A stretch of DNA of 20,201 bases, taken from contig JAQGAU010001259.1 of NCBI GenBank assembly GCA_034698045.1, forward strand, positions 1-20,201. Direction: 5' to 3'. Source of the DNA: Paramacrobiotus richtersi. Lineage: Eukaryota; Tardigrada; Eutardigrada; Parachela; Macrobiotidae. The position numbers and the translations under genes were made by a program. The notes beneath the pieces were generated by a model. That model did no database searches and was not told the DNA's origin. It saw nothing but the letters and a program-made list of their open reading frames with translations. Below, in pieces: positions 1-12,194 of the stretch; within the stretch, counting starts at the first letter, position 1; the number at the start of each line of letters is the position of its first letter.

Positions 1-228
1 AAGAGTACATAAGCTGCCTGAATGTGTGTGAAACAATAACTGAGACAACAACACTTCTTGTGTACGGTTTTAGTTCGAAAGTCGCCTTGCTCTTTATAGT
101 GTACCACCACATAAATTCCAACAATTTATAGTCACGTTTATTACAGTTTCGAAACTTAACAGGATGTTTCTTTATATTATATGCATACGTTAACTTCTTT
201 ACATATGCATACGTAAACGAATGCTTAC

Positions 229-318
229 TTCGAATTCACTCCCGAAGCATAGAAGACCAGCGTACTTTTGGCGATTTCTGACTGAAACCCATCGTTTACG
301 GCCATCCCGTATATATAT
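229..318 (-). CDS. Transposase exon 3 (probable)
   Basis: A 90-bp block sits between a good acceptor (TTGCTTACAG) and a good donor (GAA then GTAAGC). One of its frames gives IYGMAVNDGFQSEIAKS followed by TLVFYASG. That is the pattern expected right after the DEIY block of P-element transposases. This frame is offset from the exon 2 phase. The exon begins with an ATATATAT run, and a four-base slip there would explain the offset. The following exon would lie beyond position 1 or be cut by the window edge. Confidence 0.55.
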
Positions 319-3300
319 CTGTAAGCAATGACAACTTCACAACAAATAATTCTATGGTACGTAGGTACCCATAAGGTGACTCACAAAAATATTTATTACT
401 GAATAGTTATTATTTATTATTGATTAGTATTTATTATTTTGTGTTTATTACCTATTAGTGAGTATTTTATTAACCAAATGCAAACTCGTTGAAATCGTAG
501 GATGTACGTATCCAATAAAAAGAGGTGATTATGCTTACCTGTCCGTTTTTTAGCTCAAACTTTTGATCGTTATAAATTTCGTCCATTTGAATGTTAAAAA
601 CCTTATCCTCGTCTGCGAGCGCACTGATTCTTTCGAAAAACTGTTGCAATAAACTATCATCTTCTCCGACACCGACGCTGAACGGTTTCGTGGTCTCTCG
701 TATAGTACGGGCATGTGGAACGTTTAGAATTCGATATTTCTGCAGGACCTTGTATGCATTATGGGACACGGTACAGAGTTCAGTTGCAAATGCTTTTGTC
801 AGAGGCGGATACCGTCTGGAACATGGGTGTAGCGCCAGCAAGCGCAACTGTTCCGAAAGAAACATAGCTACACTTCTGTCGTGAACCATTAACGATTTGA
901 TTTCTTCATCATCGATCAGGGAAACTTCGTTGGAAAGCTGGTCAATAATATATCCATCCAATTTGTCAGCAATGTCGACGCAATTATATGTCTCCGTTGG
1001 AAATTCTGTGCTAGCAAAACCGACCGACCGAATAAGCTGACCAAAATTTGACCACTGCAGCGGAACACCGTTCACATGTTGGTTCCGACCTTCAGAAAAT
1101 ACTTCGATGCGGCACATATCCGTAATTTTAATACTGTGCGTAATCTGAAAATCAATATCTTCATAAGCAAAAACCAAATGTGAAAAGTTGTAAAGACGAC
1201 TGTAACAAACACTGATAGTGGTAAAAAAAGGTGATCACTGTGCCACTTTGCTACGGCTTCATTACGGTGGTGATTTCTTAAACAATATAGAAAATTATTT
1301 TACCTGTCTAGCCTGTAACGGAACAACCGAAACGAATCGAAAATGTGTAAATTGTCATCTGTTTTTATTACAGTTTAAGACAAAAAAATTTATTAAAGCT
1401 GTCGCATATACCACTTAAGAAAAGCGTAGTGCAGTACCATCCAGAGCACATAAATAATATACAGTATACGTATACGTAATATAAATATATATACAAGTGT
1501 TTAGTCGCGCTAGCGCGCAACCCGTTCGTGTTCGAAATGTTTGAATTTCTGGAATTTTGATTGGCGGCATAACTTAAAATGGAGAGGTTTGATGTGGTAC
1601 TGTTCTGGAAGTACACTGTATAGGTATTCCGTATTCCGTATAGCCTATACGGAATACGGAATACCTATACGGTTAACGGTATAGCTATTCCGGACGCGTA
1701 TTTAGTAAGCGTTCGCCACTTACGCAGTTTCGTTGAAACCTATGATTTCATTGAAGATTGTCAATAAGAAAGTCTACGAATGATAGCATAAATTAATAAA
1801 CATGTAATTGCTTGTTCGCAATATTACTCCAGATTTGTTACAAATTATAGTTCGAAACGAATGAAAAAATATTTTTTTCCTGATTAGTTTTTAGGACGTG
1901 CGTACTACTGTAGAATCCATCGTTATGGTGGTACATATTTTCGAATTAAAAGGTTAACCATCAACTATAGAAAATTTTCAAGCATTCTTTCGACTCAAAA
2001 TACTCATAGTAATACGCACAGTAAGTTTCGGCGATCACATTGATTACTTTCTTACCAATAAATCGGTAACTGATATTATTGATTAATAAAATAAATAAAT
2101 AAACCCTTGACCAGTTGTCTTTAGACTTAAATTGACCAGATTCTTATAAACTGAAAGATAAAGCTGTAAATAGTTCAAAACAGTTCAAAACACTTTGTCA
2201 TACTACTGTAGTGTGGTATTTTACCGGATCGCAGAGCTGGCCACAGGCGGACGCCCAAACATTGGTGCTTATTCCGAAACCTCTCATTTCCAAAACTTGG
2301 TTACTACACATAACCATCGGTGCGTAATAAATCGTTAATCAACATTGAACATTCATGAAGAATTAAATTTCATTTTATTCTAACTTCACTTCCTATGCAA
2401 ACGTAATTTTAAGTGACTGGCGCTCCCCTCCTTATTAAAACAGCATGTTCGTGATGTTCTGCACATGGTTTCCTGGTTCCGTTTATATAAAAATATCTGT
2501 CGGTTTGGGAAAGGTTGTTTTTGCCCATTGGCTTCATTGAATGTCCAACGAATTACCACGTATACGCCACCTGTAATTACTGTTTCTAAAAACTTAAAGA
2601 TAAAAAATTTCAAATCTGCAATTTTTGCAAAAACTTTCCGTACTACACACCCTTGACTAGGTATTTTTAGACCTGAATTGACTAGATCCTCATAAACTGA
2701 AAGATAAAAATGTAGTCGAGACGGCGGAAATTTTAGACGTAGAAATGTATGAATCTAGAGATATGTATATATACGTAATGAATCACTGCCGATAAAAAAT
2801 ATGATATGACTTACGCGCTAGGTGATGGGTCCAGTTCAGTTTTGTACAACATGCACAATGAATCGCGGTACAAAAAGCTCCATTCCGAAATCGAAGCCGG
2901 CAGCCGACTTTTTATAAATTCGATTCGGGTTCTCTCAGCAGCCGTAATACAACATTTCGAATGATTAAAAAATAATTTCAGGTCAGCTCGAAGACTGAGA
3001 ATTGATTCGATCACATCAGCTTGTCTTGCATTTTCGGCCGTTAGGGCTGCTGCTTCAGCTTTCTCCTTTTCACGAACGTTACGTTTTGTTGCCGGCGACG
3101 CACGCGAGGTGCTCGGTTTTTGATAATGTGCCGGCAGTCCAGGAAAAACAGAAGGGACTGCTTTTGCATCCAACTTGGGGGATTCACGGGCATAGTAATG
3201 ATATTCCCATTTCCATCACTGCAAGTTGTACTCCGAGTAATTTCGCCGTGTCGGAAGTGGTCCTCACATACATGAATTAATTTTGGAAAATCATTACGTG

Positions 3301-3451
3301 CACGAGGAATAGCCGTCATCCAAGATTCGCGCATTTCTTCACTTCTTGGAGTAAACAGCGACTTTCCAACTGGTCCATTTTTTCTTCCAACGTCACAGTT
3401 AGGAACAGCGCAATATTTACTTTTACCACTAACAACTTTGGTGTCTCCCAT
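229..3451 (-). CDS. THAP-domain P-element/THAP9-like transposase (5' and middle part, frame-disrupted)
   Basis: Three exons can be read on the minus strand: 3451-2815, 1199-539 and 318-229; more must lie beyond the left edge. Exon 1 encodes an N-terminal THAP zinc finger with the C2CH pattern (YCAVPNC, then VCEDHF) and the AVPxxF box seen here as AVPSVF, followed by a charged, probably coiled-coil stretch. The exon 1 donor (GC then GTAAGT) and exon 2 acceptor (TTGTTACAG) agree in phase. Exon 2 carries the P-element transposase signature region, including SHNAYKVLQKYRIL, an LPH-like turn (NVPHARTIRE) and QMDEIYN, whose Asp is in the position of the first catalytic acid of the RNase H-like fold. 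Exon 3 continues it with IYGMAVNDGF and STLVFYASGV. Frame is broken once in exon 1 (near 3173) and probably again at the exon 3 start. The family excises and integrates DNA. A domesticated gene is possible, but the frame breaks favour a dead copy or sequence error. Confidence 0.78.
539..1199 (-). CDS. Transposase exon 2: P-element core, start of the RNase H-like fold
   Basis: This 661-bp exon is open throughout. It runs from an acceptor TTTGTTACAG to a donor CAG then GTAAGC. It contributes one base to the codon split by intron 1 and then 220 codons. The recognised features are the conserved block ending in TIRETTKPF and the DEIYN motif near its end. I see no frame break inside it. The 1.6 kb intron upstream is long for this window and could hide another exon, although the phase fits without one. 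Confidence 0.72.
1618..1670. repeat. 53-bp perfect palindrome
   Basis: The arms 1618-1643 and 1645-1670 are exact reverse complements of 26 bases around a single C at 1644. Each arm itself contains a doubled ATTCCGT unit. A diverged half unit (GGTATAGCTATTCCGG) follows at about 1679-1694. The symmetry is read directly from the sequence. Confidence 0.95.
2104..2162 (+). repeat. Dispersed direct repeat, copy A (59 bp)
   Basis: It matches 2651-2709 in the same orientation over its whole length, at roughly 80-85% identity by eye. Both start CCCTTGAC and end TAAACTGAAAGATAAA. It lies inside the transposase intron. Confidence 0.85.
2651..2709 (+). repeat. Dispersed direct repeat, copy B (59 bp)
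   Basis: Partner of 2104-2162, 547 bp away in direct orientation. The pair brackets 2163-2650 and may mark a nested insertion or a local duplication. Confidence 0.85.
2815..3451 (-). CDS. Transposase exon 1: THAP zinc finger plus coiled-coil linker, one-base frameshift
   Basis: The ATG at 3451 opens MGDTKVVSGKSKYCAVPNCD. THAP zinc ligands are the two Cys near residues 14 and 19 and the Cys and His of CEDHF near residue 61. The reading frame leaves the family pattern after the NPP motif near 3175. The continuation (DAKAVPSVFPGLP) lies in the next frame, so one base appears to be missing next to an AA pair. The exon is 637 bp; with one base restored its length fits a phase-2 end at the GTAAGT donor. 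The second half is rich in Lys, Glu and Ala (REKEKAEAAALTAEN), typical of the dimerising zipper that follows THAP in P transposases. An alternative is a stand-alone THAP gene, but the phase match to exon 2 argues for one transposase. Confidence 0.75.
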
Positions 3452-4050
3452 TTTAAATGAAATAAAAAAAACGGTAACTTAATCGATCATGTTTAGCTGC
3501 AGTTGCAACTGCTCAGATTATACACGGTATATGATCATACTGTAACTGCTAGCGCGAAATCCACAGGTACAGTTCTGTAATTTTTCTCTCGTCTTTGATT
3601 TCAAGAAGTAGGCCAGTAAATTGTTGGACTGATGAGGGCATGATTGCTTTTGATTACATCATAATGGCATTGTTTTCGACTCTTTTATAAGAATTTTCAT
3701 ACCCGAAATCAGTGTCATACATAACAAAGCCAGAGAGCGCGCAGTGCGGCCAGTGGTCAACCTTCAGAATTCACTAATGCTACTGGCTTGGCGCGCCCGC
3801 TCCCTCACTGACCAACTGAAAGCGATCAGCTCAAGGTTGCTTCAGGAGGGGTCAGAAACGTCACGGTTTTATGTTCTTTCCGGCCCATCTAGTCTATAGC
3901 TCACGGGTTTTTTCGTCCAGCGCCGTTCTCTAGCTGCGGCGTCGTGGACTACGTCTCTCTACCTTAGACCTAAGGTAGAGACTCTCTAAGGTAGAGTCTC
4001 TCTAAGGTAAAGAGACCGCCGCCAGAGAACGGCAATGTTTCGTCGCATCG
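3452..4050. other. Intergenic spacer upstream of the transposase
   Basis: No gene seen. It holds a 12-bp palindrome (CAGTTGCAACTG, 3500-3511), a GC-richer patch at 3725-3850 with two GCGCGC-type words, and the hairpin element at 3922-4033. If the transposase belongs to an intact element, its terminal inverted repeat should fall here, but I could not identify one. Confidence 0.4.
3922..4033. repeat. Hairpin-rich element, about 112 bp
   Basis: The outer arms GCCGTTCTCT (3922-3931) and AGAGAACGGC (4024-4033) are exact reverse complements, with further near-complementary GCCGC bases inside. An inner palindrome pairs 3956-3967 with 3970-3981 (TCTCTACCTTAG against its complement). The unit CTCTCTAAGGTA is then repeated directly at about 3983-3994 and 3998-4009. 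The arrangement resembles a small foldback element. Confidence 0.75.
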
Positions 4051-4054
4051 CTTA

Positions 4055-4270
4055 CCCTTTTATAGTAGCTCGGTCGTGGACTTGTAAGTAACTGCAGATC
4101 TCGGGTATGAGCTCGGCCTGGATGTCGTATATGCCAACTTCGGTGTTGTCTGGGTACTTCTCTCCGCCTAGCTCGTGATCGATGAACTGTGTACTTTGAA
4201 ACGAGAGAAACACCCTTATTTGAGACACTAAAGCAAGCGCAGATGCAGGATAAACAACGTTTTCGAACAT
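4055..4270 (-). CDS. Unrecognised short exon or small protein
   Basis: The open frame starts at ATG 4270 (MFENVVYPASALALVSQ) and runs to a good donor context (AAAAGG then GTAAGC, near 4055); the frame would stop just inside the presumed intron. The peptide has a natural composition, with GGEKYPDNTEVGIYDIQAEL followed by IPEICSYLQVHDRATIK. I do not recognise the family. It follows the Prp8 fragment at 4362-4811 on the same strand, but I see no Prp8 similarity. It may be the first exon of a gene whose next exon was displaced by the hairpin element just downstream, or a chance frame. Confidence 0.35.
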
Positions 4271-4361
4271 TTTAAAGGCTTTAGTGTGATTCTGTGCTCA
4301 GCGTATGATGATCTGCCGTCATCTGCGTATCCAAACAACGTTTCCGTCAAACAATGCTCCC

Positions 4362-4811
4362 CTGTGGCGAGAATTGCGGTAGTTTACTGAGCTGTTTATG
4401 GACCCATCCCAGAGGTTCTGCATCTCTAGGAACTCTAGCTTGCTGCGGCGCATACAGTATATACGGCATCTCCACCGCCTGGTGACTACCGCGGTGCGGT
4501 GGTGCAACAATACATCGAATCTCATTTACCTGCAGGTTGGCGGACTAATGCCGTACAAATCTGTGTCCGTAAATATCGCTGCATGATCACAAATGATTTT
4601 AGCAGATTCTTCGACAGCACCTATGTGGAGACGACCTCCTTAAGCTCATCGGACGGCAACGTAATGTGCTGAGTGCGCAGACGCATGTTGGTAGCCGAAA
4701 TGGCACGGACGCGCCATTTGGTGCGCGAGGAGAACCACTGCGTCTAGTAATGGTGGAGGTGATGGTGTCGGCAGACGTGGTGGTCGTCCTGGTGCCCGTT
4801 GCCGTCAACAA
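4362..4811 (-). pseudogene. Degraded fragment of Prp8 (RNase H/Jab1 junction region)
   Basis: The minus strand aligns with 7737-8210 of the larger Prp8 copy, mostly in broken frames. It shares the LTATxTxTTT run, [41 protein letters not shown] and LPQFSPQ. These correspond to the start of the Jab1/MPN-like domain of Prp8. It has at least two frame changes and in-frame stops, for example just before TQWFSSRT and before the LSKNLLKS motif. It ends exactly where the larger copy has its exon end: the larger copy's CAG-GTGAGT donor is here CAG-GGGAGC, so the donor is lost. It shares the local residues TQW and SSR, which differ from the human TQT and SSK. That suggests it was copied from this locus and not from a distant Prp8. 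Confidence 0.88.
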
Positions 4812-4989
4812 TTATGCGTACTAATTATGCATATTGTTTTTGTAGATATTAGTACGGCATCTGAGAATAGAGATGTGCATAATGCATACTAATGATATAC
4901 ATACCACATAGTAATTCCACTGGTTGAAAAATACTTTCCCAGCACATTCATAATGATCAGTTAGTACAATGCAGTGTTGCAGGTATGTA

Positions 4990-5880
4990 GCGGTGGTCGT
5001 AATGGAGACAGATCTCCTGAAAATCGACATCAATCCCTGTCCGGTCAGCGCGAGACACCCTCTTCCCACCTGGCATGCCGGTACTGACCGGTGCCGGAAG
5101 CGCTACGACTGAAGTGGGTGGTTTAAGTTTGTAAGATAAACGAATGTGCGCATCTGATTTGCATTTTTTCCGTTGTCAAAATAGATCTAATTATATGCGC
5201 AGCAGCATAAAATTAATTTGCATTTTGAAGTGTGAGCCACTGCAAGGATACGGCTTGAAACGTGGCGGATATATTCATGTCGATGCCGGCCCGGTTACCG
5301 ACTGCAATGCTGGCAGATCGGCCCCTTTCAGGGAGAACTCATTGAGCGGGCCATGGAAGTGGAATATTTGGCTAAATTTGAATGCGAAAGGTTCGGAAGT
5401 GAGCCGAAAGTATCGGTATACAGATAGTGAATGGCTTGTGTACGTGTACATAATATGGCATGACTATAACTTTTTGTGTTTTTTTGTATTGAGGTAAAAT
5501 CGAAATTTTTTTGTTGCTTCTTGTAGATCTCCGTGTAGTTACCCAGCACGCTACTTCGGCCGACATTGATTTCCATCGGCGCCCGAGCGGTCACATGGGA
5601 CAGTCATGGGTCCTTGGGCGGGGAGCGATCGTATTCTTATCTGTTCGGATTAGACCCGCTGCCCTCCCCACCCCCCCCCCCCCCGAGAGGGTGTCGGTGG
5701 CCGATGTATCCGTTTTACGTCTAATCGATCACAATTCTACAACGCTATCGGACAGCCTATTGGCCCTGACGGTAAGCCGGTCATTTACGATTCGGATGGA
5801 CGGCCGCTGGTGACGTTATCCGTGAAGACCGCATTGCCCTTTGATTATCTGCCTATACATGGCGGGATTTTGCATGGTAC
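4990..5880 (+). CDS. GC-rich, coding-like patches of unknown function
   Basis: Three GC-rich blocks (about 5005-5125, 5255-5410 and 5540-5870) stand out from AT-rich surroundings. Between them are splice-like signals: a GTAAGA donor near 5130 and a TTGTTGCTTCTTGTAG acceptor ending at 5526. The clearest peptide is in 5735-5895: IGQPIGPDGKPVIYDSDG, ending HGTHVYLE and a stop, with a Gly-Pro-Asp-Gly-Lys-Pro motif. In 5275-5425 one frame gives a plausible IERAMEVEYLAKFECERFG. I could not join these into one frame. A run of 14 C at 5671-5684 separates two frames and is a likely place for a length error. The family is not recognised, and a decayed gene is equally possible. Confidence 0.3.
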
Positions 5881-5899
5881 ACATGTCTACCTTGAGTAA

Positions 5900-6859
5900 T
5901 GAATTATGCGGGTACGTGTAACTGTATTTTATTTTCACTTTGATATTTGTAATATTACCGGCTGTTAATTGTTGTGTTGTTACGATCATCCTTGAATGTA
6001 GATCTGGTCTTATCCGACTATCTTAATACGTAACAAGTGTACATCCATGATACATAAGCTAATTAACACTAATATGCCTTAAATCCCGCAATAACTTATT
6101 AACAACGCATGTAGCATCTACAACCGCAACCAACTATATGCATTTCCTTTTTCCTGAATGAGATGACGTAATCCAACTCAAACACTTAGGAATCTACAAC
6201 ACGGCGAGTTGTACGAAACGACCGACGCAAAACCAGCCAGTCCCCTCTAAAAAACCGACAATAACACGATGCATAGTAATACTAAGATTAATAGTAATAC
6301 TAGAAAAACACGGTAAGGGTGCCAGGTGTAGTAACTAGTAAACCGCAGATCGTAAGCAGCGACCATACGAAGCAATGTACAATGACCGGTGGCTACAGAC
6401 ATAGTATGGTCACTATGCTGTACTTATGAAATCAGGTAATCACTTCCGGTGATGCTCCATGGCTTTGAACTTGGTAACAATTTTCATCGATCATTTTGTT
6501 GTATACTTATACTCATTGTCCAGCCACTTGCTTTTAACGGCTAATCTAGGTAGCTGGTTACTGCTCACAAGAATCCTAACAACGAAAGCGCCGTCACTAA
6601 AAATACTAAACCCGTACCATACGAAAATCAATAGATAACGGGTTAGAAAACGTATGAACTGCAAAACAACACTTTTTTGAATGGGATGGAACCCAGTTCG
6701 TGTACAAATGAACAACACGTCCGGTGGGACGAAAATGACAACATAAAACTGATTTCGTACTAAACATCCGTGGTGACACGATAAATACTACAAAACATGG
6801 TAAACGGCCAAAACCCTGTCAAAAGCTCGATTAACTACAGCGCCAAACAGAAACATCCC
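5900..6859. other. Gene-free interval downstream of the Prp8 stop
   Basis: No conserved protein or RNA gene is seen on either strand. The 75-residue open frame at 6491-6718 is hydrophobic and low in complexity and shows no family motif. The 3' untranslated region of the Prp8 copy would occupy its right part. I did not find a convincing polyadenylation signal close to the stop. Confidence 0.4.
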
Positions 6860-10810
<3,951 letters not shown>

Positions 10811-10812
10811 AC

Positions 10813-11895
10813 CTGCAGACGTCTCCAGATCCCCTAACCACGAGGACAACTCCTCCGCACTGAACTTTATCGGTTCGATGGGAACTGTCGTTTCCGGTTG
10901 ACTGGGTGAGAGGAGACCAACAGGAGACACTTGAGTGGGAGTCGGCGTCTGCTCTTCTTCCACGCTAATCACAACAATGTAAAACGACTGCTGCACAACT
11001 TACAAATTATCACTTACTCTTCGTCGTCAATGCGGAAATTTTCATCAGGAAGCGTTTCTTCCGCTGTTTCATGTTGCTCTGTTTCATCCAGCACCCTCTG
11101 TGGGACATACTGAGGAGCCGTCACGACAGGCGGCGGCTGGTGTCTGGCCGCCGACGACACTGCCATCTGCACGGCGGACGTATCCTCCAGATCCACCTCG
11201 TCCTGGAAGGTAGCGACCATGGGATTCCCCTCGACCTCCTCGTCACTGGAGTCGTACGATACTGGTTGTCGCATCGGCGGAGGATATACGGATGTCGGCG
11301 TGTCATCCAGGAACTCGCCGGATATTGTTTCGTCGGGAACGAAATCATCCACGTTCTTCACTTTGGAAGGGGCGCTCGGGGTTACTGGGGAGAGCTGTTT
11401 GGGGCTGATTGTCGGAAGGGTGTGAGATGCTTCTGATGCCTGGCTAACAGGTCGGGACGAGGCTTCTCTTTTCAACAAAGCAGCTAACGAGATTGATAAG
11501 AAAACGAAAGCATCACGCTTACCGTTGAATGTCGCCGAACTTCGTCGGGCATCTGGCGTTTTGGGTGTCGCAGTACTTTTCCGTTCCTTAGGCACCCACT
11601 TCTTGTTGGTCAGGGAGCACAGGAACCGATCGTAATTCTGCTCCTCCAACTCGGACAGGCTCTCCAGCTCCTTAAACGTACATTCCATGTCGCGGCAGTT
11701 CTGTTCCACCAGTCGCAGCACCGTCTCCCGCTGTAGCTGTAGGTAAGGTAGCCTGCAGAATTTGTGGAGATACTTGAGTCCGAAGCCGTTGCGCATGGAT
11801 GACTCGGCGACGAGGATGGGCGCGGCGCCCTTGGGGCGGTCCAGGTGGTGGACGAAACCATGCACCTGCGCCAGGGTCACCGAGCTGTGGTTGTT
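10813..11895 (-). CDS. Unrecognised acidic Ser/Pro-rich protein, internal exons, contiguous with the Prp8 segment
   Basis: Exons are 11895-11523, 11483-11018 and 10964-10813. Introns are a 39-bp candidate (11484-11522) and a 53-bp one (10965-11017); every junction is phase-compatible. The first exon is folded in character ([20 protein letters not shown], then [17 protein letters not shown]) and carries a helical [16 protein letters not shown]. The rest looks disordered and acidic, with [31 protein letters not shown] and [20 protein letters not shown] do not recognise the family. The last exon either ends at a donor (TCTGCAG then GTACGT) or reads on without a stop into [10 protein letters not shown] of Prp8, giving a chimeric frame. 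Upstream, the acceptor CCCCAG is phase 0 and could receive the Rabaptin 3' exon or a lost first exon. Confidence 0.55.
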
Positions 11896-12080
11896 CTGGG
11901 GACCGGCAGAGAGTTTTTACGTATTTCTGTACTTTTTATTACCTATATTTATTCATTTTTCACTACGATAGAGGGCATTATAATATGCAAGTATTATTAA
12001 TGTTATGCGATTGTTTTTTATTAATTATTACACTGTACAATTATTCTGATAATGAGTTAATTATGGAGTGAGTCAGTGTG

Positions 12081-12194
12081 TCATACTTTGAGCGAGCGAA
12101 CTTTCTTCTCGGGCAAAAGGAAGGGCTGATGGCAGGCACTGCCATCCACGTCCTCGTCCAACTGCCAGCGTTGCCGGATCTTCTCCAGCTTCAC
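12081..12194 (-). CDS. RABEP1: Rabaptin 3' exon, truncated FYVE-like tail
   Basis: The acceptor TTGGTAG is followed by VKLEKIRQRWQLDEDVDGSA, then CHQPFLLPEKKV and a stop at 12081. The first part matches the human QLERIRQAD helix. The rest resembles the start of the FYVE-like zinc finger that, as I recall, ends some invertebrate Rabaptins (WxxDxDVxxCxxC pattern). The first metal-binding Cys would be the Gly in DVDGSAC, and the later HCRHCG part is not found. A donor (AAA then GTATGA) at 12084 could instead join it in phase 0 to the exon at 11895. Confidence 0.6.
   Translation of the reverse strand: MKLEKIRQRWQLDEDVDGSACHQPFLLPEKKVRSLKV

Larger units (their letters stand above)
1200..2814 (-). 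other. Transposase intron 1, 1.6 kb, carrying palindrome and direct repeats
   Basis: No exon could be supported inside this interval; short open frames here lack family motifs. It holds a 53-bp perfect palindrome (1618-1670), two copies of a 59-bp repeat (2104-2162 and 2651-2709), and AT-rich simple sequence around 1450-1500. Its boundaries are inferred from the GTAAGT donor at 2814 and the TTACAG acceptor ending at 1200. Confidence 0.5.

Noticed and set aside
591-884. 97-codon plus-strand open frame
   Set aside because: It lies antisense to the transposase core exon, which has family motifs; the plus frame has none.
2386-2656. Overlapping 75- and 63-codon frames on both strands inside the transposase intron
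   Set aside because: No motif, no good pair of splice sites giving phase agreement, and low-complexity Phe/Lys runs.
5144-5497. 117-codon plus-strand frame starting MCASDLHFF
   Set aside because: The ATG lies in AT-rich sequence after a donor-like GTAAGA, and a competing frame of the GC-rich part looks more natural, so this exact frame is not claimed.
6491-6718. 75-codon hydrophobic minus-strand frame
   Set aside because: No motif, no splice support, AT-rich composition.
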